NCBI RefSeq assembly: GCF_017874715.1
Contig: NZ_JAGGLR010000002.1
Span: forward strand, 124,001 to 188,000
Direction: 5' to 3'
DNA from: Streptomyces iranensis
GTDB taxonomy: Bacteria > Actinomycetota > Actinomycetes > Streptomycetales > Streptomycetaceae
DNA length: 64,000 nucleotides
Shown piece by piece: positions 42,326 through 50,896 of the stretch (positions are counted from its first letter, which is position 1; each line of letters begins with the position of its first letter). A model generated the notes under the pieces. The model was given only the letters and a program-made list of their open reading frames with translations, did no database searches and was not told where the DNA came from. The translations under genes and the position numbers were made by a program.

Positions 42326-43426
42326 ATGACCCTCCCCGATCGCCCCGGGCCCCTGACCACGCAGGAGTCGCGGGCCCCGGACATCCGTCAGCGTCAGGTC
42401 CGTGTCACCGCGCCCCGGCAGGTCGCCCTCGTCGAGCGGGACCTCACCGGCCCCCCACCGGGCGAGGTCCGGGTCCGGGTCCGCGAAGTCGGCGTGTGCG
42501 GCAGCGATCTGAAGATGTGGTCCGGCGAGCACGCCGTACTCAAGCCCCCACTGGCCCTCGGACACGAGGCGTGGGGGATCGTCGAAGAACACGCCGCGGA
42601 CCCCGATGCCACCGGCTCCGCACCGCTCACCCCCGGCACCCCCGTGGTCATCGTTCCCCCGGCCGGCTGCGGCACCTGCCACAACTGCGCGCGGGGGCGC
42701 GAGCAGCTGTGTGCGCGGATGCGGTTCGTCGGCGGCCAGATCGACGGGGCCATGGCCCGGTTCCTGACCGTCCCGCCGCACCACCTCCTGCCGATCGACC
42801 CCCGGGTGCCCGAGGAACTGCGGGTCCTGATCGAACCGCTGGCCGTGGCCGTGCACGCCGTCGGCCGGGCCCGTGTCGGCGCCGACGATCAGGCCCTGGT
42901 GATCGGTGCGGGTCCGATCGGCGTCTTCTGCGCGCTCGTGCTCGCCGCCCAGGGCGTCGGCCGGGTGGTGGTGACCGACCGGGACCCGCTGCGGCTCGAC
43001 CTCGCCCGCCGGCTCGGGGTGCCGCACGTCGTGCGTACGACGGCCGCCCAACCGCTCCTCGCGGCCGGGGACCACATCCGTTCCGAAGGCGCGGATGTGG
43101 CGTTCGACTGCGTCGGCGCCCAGGCCACCACCGCGCAGGCGCTGACGGCGACCTGCCGTGGCGGCCGCACCGTCCTGGTGGGCATCAGCCCCGCCGAGCT
43201 GACCGTCGGCGGAGTGGCACTCCAGCGCGGCGAACGCGAGCTCATCGGCGTCCAGATGTACCAGCGCGAGGACTTCCGCCACGCGATGGACCTGCTGGCC
43301 GAAGGGCTCGTCCCGGCCGTCGACGGTCTCAAGCGCTCCCGGCCGCTCGCCCAGGCCGGGGAGCTCCTCGATGAGCTCGCCCGGCGGCCGAGCCCCGTCC
43401 TGAAGGAGACCCTGCTCCCGGACTGA
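42326..43426 (+). CDS. Zinc-dependent MDR dehydrogenase
   Basis: The 366-residue protein has catalytic zinc ligands in VGVCGSDLKMW and LALGHEAWG, structural cysteines in PPAGCGTCHNCARGREQLCA, and Rossmann motif VIGAGPIGVFCALVLAA with acidic D in VVTDRDPLRL, implying NAD. It resembles L-threonine/sorbitol dehydrogenase-type enzymes. AAGGAG lies before ATG 42326; the nearer ATG at 42321 is out of frame and meets a stop after two codons. It heads the group dehydrogenase, MFS, SDR, SDR. Confidence 0.88.
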   Translation: MTLPDRPGPLTTQESRAPDIRQRQVRVTAPRQVALVERDLTGPPPGEVRVRVREVGVCGSDLKMWSGEHAVLKPPLALGHEAWGIVEEHAADPDATGSAPLTPGTPVVIVPPAGCGTCHNCARGREQLCARMRFVGGQIDGAMARFLTVPPHHLLPIDPRVPEELRVLIEPLAVAVHAVGRARVGADDQALVIGAGPIGVFCALVLAAQGVGRVVVTDRDPLRLDLARRLGVPHVVRTTAAQPLLAAGDHIRSEGADVAFDCVGAQATTAQALTATCRGGRTVLVGISPAELTVGGVALQRGERELIGVQMYQREDFRHAMDLLAEGLVPAVDGLKRSRPLAQAGELLDELARRPSPVLKETLLPD

Positions 43427-43488
43427 GAGACACCGGGTCGCGGGACCTCCGCTCGTCCCCTCCTCACCCCGCCCCGAAGGACCCAGCC

Positions 43489-44874
43489 ATGAATCCTCCC
43501 TCCGCCGTCACACCACCCTCCCCTCCCACCGCCGACACACCCAACATCCGCACCGTGGCCTGGGCGACCATGATCGGAACGGCCATCGAGTGGTACGACT
43601 TCTTCACCTACGGCATCGCCGCCGCCCTCGTCTTCAACACCCTCTTCTTCCCCGCCGGCACCTCTCCGGTGGTGGGAACGCTCCTCGCGTTCAGCACCTA
43701 CGCCGTGGGGTTCGCCGCCCGGCCCGTCGGCGGCGTGGTCTTCGCGCACTACGGGGACAAGATCGGCCGTAAGTCCATGCTGGTGGTCTCGCTGCTGCTC
43801 ATGGGCGGCAGCACCTTCTGTATCGGGCTGCTTCCCGGCTTCCCCACCTTGGGCGTCGCAGCCCCCCTGCTCCTGGTGGCCCTGCGGATCGTCCAGGGCT
43901 TCGGGGTGGGCGGCGAATGGGGTGCCGCGGCCCTGATGGCCGTCGAGCACGCACCGCCCAACCGGCGTGGCTTCTACGGCAGTTGGCCGCAGATGGGAGT
44001 TCCCGCCGGAATGCTCATCGCCAATCTGGCCTTCTTCGCCCTGTCGGGCGCCACGAGCGACCACGACTTCCAGGCGTGGGGCTGGCGCGTTCCCTTCCTC
44101 GCCTCCGCCGTGCTCGTCGTGCTCGGGCTCGTCATCCGGCTCCGGGTGAGCGAATCCCCGGTGTTCCGCGCGATGGAGCAGGCGGGCCGGATCGAACGAC
44201 GGCCGGTGATCGCCGTGCTCCGCACCCAGCCTGCCAACGTCCTGCGCGCCGCGGGCATCAGGTTCGCCGAGAACAGCACCTTCTACATCCACACCACCTT
44301 CGTGCTCACCTACGGCACGACGGTGCTCACCCTGGAACGCGACGACCTGCTCATCGGGGTGATCATCACGGCCGCCCTGGGCCTGATCAGCCTGCCCCTG
44401 TGGGGACGGCTGTCCGACCGGGTCGGACGCCGGCCCGTGGTGCTCTTCGGCTCGGCCCTGCTCGCCGCCCTGTCCTGGCCCTTCTTCTGGGCGCTCGACA
44501 GCGGATCGCTGCCGGTCATCTATCTCGTCACGATCCTGTGCATCAACGTCGGCAACCACGCGGTGTACGCACCGCAGTCCGCCTACTTCGCCGAGCTGTT
44601 CGAGCCCGAAGTCCGCTACAGCGGTGCCTCGATCGGCTCGCAGGCGGCCAGTGTCCTCGCCGGCGGGCTGTCCCCGCTGATCGCCACCGCCCTGCTGGAG
44701 GCGGGCGACGGCTACCACCTCATCGCCCTCTATATGACGGCGATGGCGCTGATCACCGTGTGCACGGCGCTGATCAGCCCCGACCCCTACCGCCAGTCCC
44801 TCAAGCGGTCCTCCACGCCAGGTGACCGCGATGCCCGGCCCACCGAATCCACCACGGAGATGTCCCATGGCTGA
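43489..44874 (+). CDS. MFS metabolite:H+ symporter (MHS family)
   Basis: The 461-residue transporter has 12 predicted membrane segments and MHS hallmarks: TMIGTAIEWYDFFTYGIAAA near residue 24, GRKSMLVVSLLLMGGSTFCI, VQGFGVGGEWGAAALMAVEH and LPLWGRLSDRVGRRPVVLFG. The family (KgtP, ProP, ShiA) imports organic acids, shikimate or compatible solutes by proton symport. It should import the substrate oxidised by the neighbouring dehydrogenases. The next gene starts inside its last codons. Confidence 0.9.
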   Translation: MNPPSAVTPPSPPTADTPNIRTVAWATMIGTAIEWYDFFTYGIAAALVFNTLFFPAGTSPVVGTLLAFSTYAVGFAARPVGGVVFAHYGDKIGRKSMLVVSLLLMGGSTFCIGLLPGFPTLGVAAPLLLVALRIVQGFGVGGEWGAAALMAVEHAPPNRRGFYGSWPQMGVPAGMLIANLAFFALSGATSDHDFQAWGWRVPFLASAVLVVLGLVIRLRVSESPVFRAMEQAGRIERRPVIAVLRTQPANVLRAAGIRFAENSTFYIHTTFVLTYGTTVLTLERDDLLIGVIITAALGLISLPLWGRLSDRVGRRPVVLFGSALLAALSWPFFWALDSGSLPVIYLVTILCINVGNHAVYAPQSAYFAELFEPEVRYSGASIGSQAASVLAGGLSPLIATALLEAGDGYHLIALYMTAMALITVCTALISPDPYRQSLKRSSTPGDRDARPTESTTEMSHG

Positions 44875-45631
44875 CCCCACCGTTCTCATCACCGGCGCCG
44901 CACAGGGAATCGGGGCCGCCACGGCCCGGGTCCTCGCCGAGCGGGGCTGGCGCGTCGCCGTCGCCGACCTCAAGGGCGACGCCGCCCAGGACCAGGTCGC
45001 GGCCCTCGACGCGGCGTCCCCCGTGACAGGGGGGCACCTGGCAGTCGCCGTCGACGTCACCGACGAAGCCAGCGTCGCCGCGATGTTCGACGACATCGCG
45101 ACGCGTGCCGGTGGGCTCGACGCGCTGGTCAACGGCGCGGGCGTCATCTTCCGGCAGGCGGCCCAGGACTTCGACAGCCGGCAGTGGGCCCATCAGCTCG
45201 CGGTCCACCTCACCGGCGCGATGCACTGCGCGCGTGGTGCCTACCCCCTGCTGGTCCGCAGCGGCCGGGCCAGTGTGGTCAACATCGGTTCCGTCGGGTC
45301 GACCTTCGGGCTCCCGGGCCGGCTCGGCTACGCCACCGCCAAGAGCGGAGTGCTGGGCCTCACCCGGACCCTGGCGGCCGAGTGGGGCGAGGTCGGCATC
45401 CGGGTCAACGCCGTGGCGCCGGGATACGTGGCCACCGAAATGGTGCGAAGTGGCCTGGAGTCGGGAGCGCTCGACCGGGAGGCGCTGCTGCGGCGCACAC
45501 CGATGCGACGGCTGGCCGAGCCCGCCGAGATCGCCACCTCCATCGCCTTCCTGCTCTCCTCCGACGCCTCCTTCGTGCACGGTGCCACCCTCCGGGTCGA
45601 CGGGGGCATCACGATCGACGGCACCTTCTGA
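44867..45631 (+). CDS. Short-chain dehydrogenase/reductase
   Basis: A classical 254-residue SDR with ITGAAQGIGAA (8-18), D in VAVADLKGD (NAD preference), NGAGVIF, catalytic Ser in NIGSVGSTFG, YATAKSG and the substrate loop VAPGYVATEM, ending in VDGGITIDG. It overlaps the transporter gene by eight bases, so it is translationally coupled. Likely a sugar- or sugar-acid dehydrogenase; substrate unknown. Confidence 0.9.
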   Translation: MADPTVLITGAAQGIGAATARVLAERGWRVAVADLKGDAAQDQVAALDAASPVTGGHLAVAVDVTDEASVAAMFDDIATRAGGLDALVNGAGVIFRQAAQDFDSRQWAHQLAVHLTGAMHCARGAYPLLVRSGRASVVNIGSVGSTFGLPGRLGYATAKSGVLGLTRTLAAEWGEVGIRVNAVAPGYVATEMVRSGLESGALDREALLRRTPMRRLAEPAEIATSIAFLLSSDASFVHGATLRVDGGITIDGTF

Positions 45632-45654
45632 CCACCGACCCCCGAGGACACCCC

Positions 45655-46470
45655 ATGAACAGCCACCCCTCCGGCCGACTCGGGGACATGAGCGGGCGCA
45701 CCGCCGTGGTCAGCGGAGCGAGCAGCGGCATCGGACTCGCGATCCTGCGGCGCTTCCTCGAGGCCGGCGCGACCGTTCACGGACTGGCCCGGCGTGACCG
45801 TCTGATCGAGGAACAGGCCCGGGACGCCGCGCCCGAGGCGGACCGCTTGCACCACCACAGTGTCGACGTCGGTGACCCCGAGGCGGTACGGGACTGGGCG
45901 CGGCGGTTCTCCGGCCCGGTGGACACCCTGGTGTGTGCCGCCGGAACCAACATTCCCGAGCGGCGCCTGGCCCAACTGACGCCCCCGGTCTGGGACTCCA
46001 TGCTCGCCACCAATCTGAGCGGGACGTTCTACCTGCTGCACGCCCTGCTCCCCCGGCTCCGCGAGGCCCGCGGCGACGTGGTCGTCCTGTCGAGCGTGGC
46101 CGGGGCGTGGCCCGATCACACCGGTCCGGCCTATCAGGCCGCCAAGGCCGGGCTCCTGGGCCTCGCACGGGGAGCGGGCATGGACGAGTACGGCAACGGC
46201 ATACGGGTGTGCACCATCCTGCCGGGCATAGTGAACACCCCGATCCTCGACGACCGGCCCGAGCCCCCGCCTCAGGAGCTGCGCGATCTGTTCGTCCAGC
46301 CACAGGACATCGCCGAGGCGTGTCTGGCGGCCATCACCCTCCCCAAGCGGGCCTGTATCGCCGAAATGACCGTCGTGGCCACGGCGCTGCAGTCCATGGG
46401 CAACACCCAGGCGGCCACTCCGGCACCGCCCCGGGAACCACGCTCCGCGGTGCGGCCCGGCACGCCCTGA
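45655..46470 (+). CDS. Short-chain dehydrogenase/reductase
   Basis: The 271-residue SDR has VSGASSGIGLAIL (18-30), CAAGTNIPER, SSVAGAWPDH and YQAAKAG as Tyr-x3-Lys. The C-terminus (FVQPQDIAEACLAAITLPKR, then a Pro/Ala tail) differs from the preceding SDR, with which it shares only family-level similarity. CGAGGA precedes the ATG. It ends the group and is followed by a long hairpin. Confidence 0.88.
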   Translation: MNSHPSGRLGDMSGRTAVVSGASSGIGLAILRRFLEAGATVHGLARRDRLIEEQARDAAPEADRLHHHSVDVGDPEAVRDWARRFSGPVDTLVCAAGTNIPERRLAQLTPPVWDSMLATNLSGTFYLLHALLPRLREARGDVVVLSSVAGAWPDHTGPAYQAAKAGLLGLARGAGMDEYGNGIRVCTILPGIVNTPILDDRPEPPPQELRDLFVQPQDIAEACLAAITLPKRACIAEMTVVATALQSMGNTQAATPAPPREPRSAVRPGTP

Positions 46471-46480
46471 AGCCGGAGCG

Positions 46481-46535
46481 CCCATACGGAACGCGGCCGA
46501 CCCCGCCCGTCGGGGTCGGCCGCGTTCCGTATGGG
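46481..46535. terminator. Long bidirectional terminator
   Basis: A perfect 24-bp stem (46481-46504 with 46512-46535) with a 7-base loop, between two convergent gene groups. The right arm runs directly into a 9-bp tandem repeat. Confidence 0.88.
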
Positions 46536-46563
46536 CCGTATGGGCCGTATCGGCCGTATGGGC
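46528..46563. repeat. Four 9-bp tandem repeats
   Basis: CGTATGGGC at 46528, 46537, 46546 (one change, CGTATCGGC) and 46555, overlapping the end of the terminator and lying beyond the stop of the minus-strand dehydrogenase. Confidence 0.93.
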
Positions 46564-46581
46564 CGGGGCCCGCCCCGGAGG

Positions 46582-47601
46582 TCAGGGGTGGATGACCGCC
46601 TTGATGCAGCCGCGGTCGTCCCGGACGGCGTCGAGGGCCGCGCCGTACGAGTCCAGCCCGAACCGATGGGTGATCATGCCGTCGGTGCGCACCCGGCCCG
46701 TGCGCAGGACCCGCAGCGCGCGATCGAAGCTGAACGCCTGGGTGAAGGATCCGCGGATGGTCAGCTCCCGGCTGAAGATCTCATGCGGGGAGAGTTCGAC
46801 GCGCTCCCGCTCCCCGGCCATGCCGTAGAGGAAGACGGTCCCGCCGTCGCGGGTCAGCGGCAGACACTGCTCGATCACGGTGAGGGCGCCGGTCGCGTCG
46901 ACGACGGTGTCGAAGCCGTCGGGCGCCAGGGCGCGCAGCGCCCCGAGGGAGGCCGAGGAGTCGTCGCGGTCCATGACCACCGTCTCGTCGGCGCCGAAGT
47001 CCCGGGCCAGTTTCAGCTTGGCCTCGGTCGGCGCCGCGACGGTCACCCGCCCCGCGCCGCTGCCCGCCAGCAGCTGCGCGAGCAGCAGCCCCGTGGTGCC
47101 GGCGCCGAAGACGAGAACATCGCTGCCGGGCTGTGGGGCGAGCACATCCATGCCGTGCACGGCACACGCGACGGGCTCGGCGAAGGCCACCACGTCCAGG
47201 GGGATGTCATCGGCCGGGTGGCAGTGGGACGCGGGCACCACGATCATTTCGGCGAAGCCGCCCGGCCGGGTGACACCGTGGTCCCGCAGCCGGGTGCAGA
47301 AGGCCGGTCTGGCGCGGCGGCAGTTGGCGCACGAACCGCAGGAGACACGGTTGTTGAGGGCGACGCGCTGTCCGACGGCGAGCGTCGTCACCTCCTCCCC
47401 CAGCGACTCCACCTCGCCCACCACCTCGTGTCCGGGGGTGAGCGGATAGCGGGGGGAGAACTCGCCGCGGTGGAGATGGGCATCCGTGCCGCAGACTCCC
47501 GCGGACAGCACGCGCAGCCGTACCTCGGCCGGGCCCGGCTCCGGATCCGGCAGGTCGGTGTAGCGGAAGGCATGGGGTCGGTCGTAGACGATGGCTTTCA
47601 C
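46582..47601 (-). CDS. Zinc-dependent MDR dehydrogenase of the GntR regulon
   Basis: The 339-residue protein has catalytic ligands AGVCGTDAHLH and TPGHEVVGEVE, structural cysteines VSCGSCANCRRARPAFC, and Rossmann motif LVFGAGTTGLLLAQLL followed by APTEAKLKLA, where the absence of an acidic residue suggests NADP. The C-terminal part (LSPHEIFSRELTIRGSFTQA) resembles polyol dehydrogenases. GTG 47601 has GAAGGAG. Its promoter region carries the same TTGACATCCTGTA motif as the lactonase operon. Confidence 0.88.
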   Translation of the reverse strand: MKAIVYDRPHAFRYTDLPDPEPGPAEVRLRVLSAGVCGTDAHLHRGEFSPRYPLTPGHEVVGEVESLGEEVTTLAVGQRVALNNRVSCGSCANCRRARPAFCTRLRDHGVTRPGGFAEMIVVPASHCHPADDIPLDVVAFAEPVACAVHGMDVLAPQPGSDVLVFGAGTTGLLLAQLLAGSGAGRVTVAAPTEAKLKLARDFGADETVVMDRDDSSASLGALRALAPDGFDTVVDATGALTVIEQCLPLTRDGGTVFLYGMAGERERVELSPHEIFSRELTIRGSFTQAFSFDRALRVLRTGRVRTDGMITHRFGLDSYGAALDAVRDDRGCIKAVIHP

Positions 47602-47784
47602 GCCGTCTCCTTCGTTCTGGGCGCTTCGGCGCGGTTTCGTACCGGCCGACTCGGTGCGGTCTCGTGTCGGCCGGTACGGCGCCGGTCCCGAGAAGCGTCA
47701 TCGCGGCACGCATGTGGCCGCTATCCGGGCACCCTGGCACCAGGACATGATGTCTCTCAGGTGGGCTCCGCAGAGATAAGACGG

Positions 47785-47805
47785 CCTGTACGTACAGGAT
47801 GTCAA
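47785..47805 (-). promoter_or_regulatory. GntR operator overlapping the dehydrogenase promoter
   Basis: CCTGTACGTACAGG (47785-47798) is a perfect palindrome. On the minus strand it follows TTGACA (47805-47800) by two bases and fills the spacer before TCTTAT. The arrangement TTGACATCCTGTA is repeated at 48732. Confidence 0.72.
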
Positions 47806-47849
47806 GAGGACGGGCTGTTGTCTTCGCCGCCAGGCGCTACGCTTGCGCC

Positions 47850-48635
47850 GTGGAACCCGGACGGATTGACCGCGATGCCGCACTGCCCTTCTACGCCCAG
47901 CTCAAGGAGCTGCTGCTGCCACAGCTCGGCAGCGTCTGGAAGGTGGGTGAGCGGCTGCCCGGCGAGGTGGCGCTGTGCGAGCGGTACGGCGTCTCCCGGA
48001 CCGTTGTGCGCCAGGCTCTCGACGAGCTCGAGGGCGAGGGCCGCATCGTGCGGCGCAAGGGCCAGGGCACCTTCGTGGCCGCCCGCAAGGTCGACGAGTC
48101 GCTCTTCCAGTCGATGACGGGCCTGTACGAGGATGTGGCCGCCCGAGGTGCCGCGCTGGTCAGCGCGGTGCGCCGGCTGGAGTTCGCCCCCGCGACGGCG
48201 GACGCCGCCCGTGAGCTGGAGGTCGAGGAGGGCGCACCGCTGATCCATCTGGAGCGGCTGCGCTACGTCAACGACGAACCATGGGCGCTGACCAGCACCT
48301 GGCTGCCGCACCGGGTGGCGTCCGGACTGCTCGACGAGGATCTGACGCACCAGTCGCTCTACGCCCTGCTGGAGGGCAAGTACGGCGTCAGCCTGGACCA
48401 CGGCAGGCGTGTGGTGGAGGCGGTGCCCGCCGCCCCGTCGGTGGCCGAGGCGCTCGGCGTGGACGCCCACGACCCGGTGCTGCTCCTGCGGAGCACCGCC
48501 TGGGACCAGGAGGGCAGGCCGGTGGAGTACTTCACGGCCTACCACCGCGCGGACCGCAGCCGTTTCCAGGTGCATGTCCGCAGGCGGCGGGCCGGTGCGC
48601 CACCGTCGATGCTGGTGAACGACAGCGCCGACTGA
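47850..48635 (+). CDS. GntR/HutC-family regulator (UTRA domain)
   Basis: The 261-residue protein has the GntR winged helix (GERLPGEVALCERYGVSRTV then VRQALDELEGEGRIVRRKGQ, residues 30-75) and a UTRA effector domain (LIHLERLRYVNDEPWALTST, LYALLEGKYGVSLDHG). The GTG at 47850 follows TACGCT (47838-47843) by six bases and lacks a ribosome site, suggesting a leaderless transcript. HutC-type regulators bind GTA-N2-TAC palindromes, matching the two sites that flank this gene. A canonical terminator follows. Confidence 0.9.
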   Translation: MEPGRIDRDAALPFYAQLKELLLPQLGSVWKVGERLPGEVALCERYGVSRTVVRQALDELEGEGRIVRRKGQGTFVAARKVDESLFQSMTGLYEDVAARGAALVSAVRRLEFAPATADAARELEVEEGAPLIHLERLRYVNDEPWALTSTWLPHRVASGLLDEDLTHQSLYALLEGKYGVSLDHGRRVVEAVPAAPSVAEALGVDAHDPVLLLRSTAWDQEGRPVEYFTAYHRADRSRFQVHVRRRRAGAPPSMLVNDSAD

Positions 48636-48650
48636 AACACACTCCCACCT

Positions 48651-48691
48651 GGGCGGCGGACCCGATGTGACATCGGGTCCGCCGCCCTTTT
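48651..48691 (+). terminator. Rho-independent terminator after the GntR gene
   Basis: Perfect 17-bp stem (48651-48667 with 48671-48687), TGA loop, then TTTT: the most canonical terminator in the window. Confidence 0.92.
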
Positions 48692-48731
48692 CACGGCCCC
48701 CGCGACCCCGTCGCATCCGCGCTCATCACCC

Positions 48732-48760
48732 TTGACATCCTGTAGCTACAGGATGACAGT
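48732..48760 (+). promoter_or_regulatory. GntR-controlled promoter of the lactonase operon
   Basis: TTGACA (48732-48737) overlaps the start of CATCCTGTAGCTACAGGATG (48736-48755), a perfect 20-bp palindrome, with a weak -10 GACAGT at 48755-48760. A repressor here would block RNA polymerase directly. Confidence 0.75.
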
Positions 48761-48870
48761 GCCTGCACGTACTCGCAATTCTCATCTACTAGACAACTAG
48801 TCCGCACCATGAGAATGTGCCGTGGCCACCTTCGTGACCGCCTTGCGGTGCCACGACGAACAGGAGCTCC

Positions 48871-49842
48871 ATGCGCCCATCGGTGACGACCGTCCACGCC
48901 ACCCCCGTCGCAAGCGGGTTCACCTTTCTCGAGGGCCCCCGATGGCGCGACGGCGAACTGTTCGCGTCCGACTTCTACAGCGGGCGCGTCCTCGCCTTCC
49001 GTCCGGGCCGCTCGCCGGACACCGGCCATGAGGTGCGCACGGTGTGCGAGGTACCCGGCCGGCCGTCCGGGCTCGGATTCGCGCCCGACGGGTCGCTGCT
49101 GGTCGTCTCGATGCTGGAGCGCGCCCTGCTGCGGTGGGACGGCCGGGCACTCACCACCGTGGCGCGCTTCGGCCACCTCATCGAGGGCGTGGCCAACGAC
49201 ATGCTCGTCACCGAGTCGGGCTGGGCCCTCATCGGCAACTTCGGCAATTCGGACGCCGAGCCCGCCTCCCTGCGCGAGACCGCCCTGGTGCGGGTCTCCC
49301 CCGACGGCCGAGCCGATCTCCAGGGCCACGGGCTCGTCTTCCCCAACGGCATGGCGCTCACCGCCGACCGCCGGCGGCTGCTGGTGGCGGAGACCTTCGC
49401 CGGACGCGTCTCCTCATGGCCGGTGGCCTGGAGCGGCGACGGGGCGCCCACGCTCGGAGAGCGGCGGGTGTGGAAGCAGTTCGGCGACCCGCCCGGCCAC
49501 CTCGACATCGAACGCGCCACCCGCGAGCTTCCGGTACTGCCCGACGGTCTGGCCATCGACGCCCACGACCGGGTCTGGGTGGCCTCCTCGATCGGACACG
49601 GCGCGCGGCTGCTCGCGCCGGACGGCACCCTCCTCGCCCGCGTCGAAACCGGTGACCTGAGCCCCTACGCGGTCGCCATCGGCGGCGCCGACCAGTCCGT
49701 TCTCCACCTCTGCTGCTCACCGCCGCTCGGCACCGTCGACCCCGCCGTCACCACCGAGTCGGTGCTGTACGCGGCGGACATCTCGGCACTCCGCCGACCC
49801 GCATCCCGCGCCTCCCGCGCCCCAGGAAAGGAGACATCATGA
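48871..49842 (+). CDS. SMP-30/gluconolactonase-family lactonase
   Basis: The 323-residue protein is a six-bladed beta-propeller of the SMP-30 family: FLEGPRWRDGELFASDFYSG with the metal-binding Glu, PSGLGFAPDGSLLV, NGMALTADRRRLLVAETFAG and LPDGLAIDAHDRVWVASSIG. These Ca/Zn enzymes hydrolyse sugar lactones, usually the products of aldose dehydrogenases. AGGAG precedes ATG 48871. First gene of the GntR-controlled operon, followed by a coupled dehydrogenase. Confidence 0.9.
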   Translation: MRPSVTTVHATPVASGFTFLEGPRWRDGELFASDFYSGRVLAFRPGRSPDTGHEVRTVCEVPGRPSGLGFAPDGSLLVVSMLERALLRWDGRALTTVARFGHLIEGVANDMLVTESGWALIGNFGNSDAEPASLRETALVRVSPDGRADLQGHGLVFPNGMALTADRRRLLVAETFAGRVSSWPVAWSGDGAPTLGERRVWKQFGDPPGHLDIERATRELPVLPDGLAIDAHDRVWVASSIGHGARLLAPDGTLLARVETGDLSPYAVAIGGADQSVLHLCCSPPLGTVDPAVTTESVLYAADISALRRPASRASRAPGKETS

Positions 49843-50894
49843 CGACCACCACCGCGCCGACCGCCACGGTCCGTGCGCTGCGGTTCGCCGCGAAGGAGAA
49901 GGTCGCCGTCGTCGACGCACCGCTCCCCGAGCCCGGACCGGGCGAGCTGATCCTCGACATGAAGGCGGCGGGCCTGTGCGGAAGCGATCTGCACTACTTC
50001 CATATGACACACGAGGAGATGCGGCACGCCACACAGCCGCGCTCGCCCGAGATGACCCCCGGCCATGAGATCGCCGGTGTGGTCAAGGCGGTCGGCCCCG
50101 GGGTGAGCCACCCACAGGTGGGCGACCGGGTCGCGGTGCAGCACTACTCCGGCTGCGGTCAGTGCGAGAGCTGTCGGCGCGGCTGGGATGTGCACTGCGA
50201 GCGCGGAGCGCGGGTGTACTCGCTCAACCGCCCCGGTGGCTGTCAGGACGAACTGGTCGTCACCGCCAAGGACTGCGTGGTGCTGCCGGACGAGGTGAGC
50301 TTCCCCGTCGGCGCGTTCCTCGCCTGCGGTGCCACGACCGCCTACCAGGCGCTGCTCCGCTCGGAGGTGAAGCCGGGCGAGACCGTGGTCGTCATCGGCG
50401 TGGGCCCGGTGGGTCTCGCCGTGCTGGCCTGGGCGAAGGCGTTCGGCCTGCGCGCCGTCGGCACCGACCCGAGCCCCGAGCGCCGCGCCTTCGCCGAGAG
50501 CCTCGGCTACTCCGATGTCCACGATTCCGCGGGGTTCGACATCGAGGCCGTGGTGCCCGGTGGCGCGAACGCCGTCATCGACACCTCCGGGAACGTCCAC
50601 GGCCGCCGTACCGCCGTCGAGGTGGTGAAGACCTGGGGCACGGTGGTCTTCGTCGGGCTCGGCCCCGACTTCGCCATCGACCCGGTACCGGACCTGATCA
50701 TGCGTCAGGTGACCCTGCGCGGGATGTTCGTCTTCAGCGTGCCACTGATGATGGAGGCCGTGGCGGAGGCCGGCCGGCTCGGTGTGGACCTCGCTCCGAT
50801 CATCACCAGCGTCTCCTCGATCGAGGAGGGGCCCGACGCCTTCGCGGACTTCGCCGCGGGCAGCGTCGGCAAGTCGGTCATCGGATGGGAGTGA
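49839..50894 (+). CDS. Zinc-dependent MDR dehydrogenase
   Basis: The 351-residue protein has catalytic ligands GLCGSDLHYFH and TPGHEIAGV, structural cysteines SGCGQCESCRRGWDVHC, and Rossmann motif VIGVGPVGLAVLAWAK with D in GTDPSPERRA. ATG 49839 overlaps the lactonase stop (ATGA). It is plausibly the enzyme producing the lactone or oxidising the opened acid. It differs clearly from the other three MDR enzymes in the window. Confidence 0.9.
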   Translation: MTTTTAPTATVRALRFAAKEKVAVVDAPLPEPGPGELILDMKAAGLCGSDLHYFHMTHEEMRHATQPRSPEMTPGHEIAGVVKAVGPGVSHPQVGDRVAVQHYSGCGQCESCRRGWDVHCERGARVYSLNRPGGCQDELVVTAKDCVVLPDEVSFPVGAFLACGATTAYQALLRSEVKPGETVVVIGVGPVGLAVLAWAKAFGLRAVGTDPSPERRAFAESLGYSDVHDSAGFDIEAVVPGGANAVIDTSGNVHGRRTAVEVVKTWGTVVFVGLGPDFAIDPVPDLIMRQVTLRGMFVFSVPLMMEAVAEAGRLGVDLAPIITSVSSIEEGPDAFADFAAGSVGKSVIGWE

Positions 50895-50896
50895 GC

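Noticed and set aside
42321..42329. Alternative ATG for the MDR dehydrogenase
   Set aside because: It is out of frame with the dehydrogenase and reads ATG CGA TGA; the ATG at 42326 opens the real frame.
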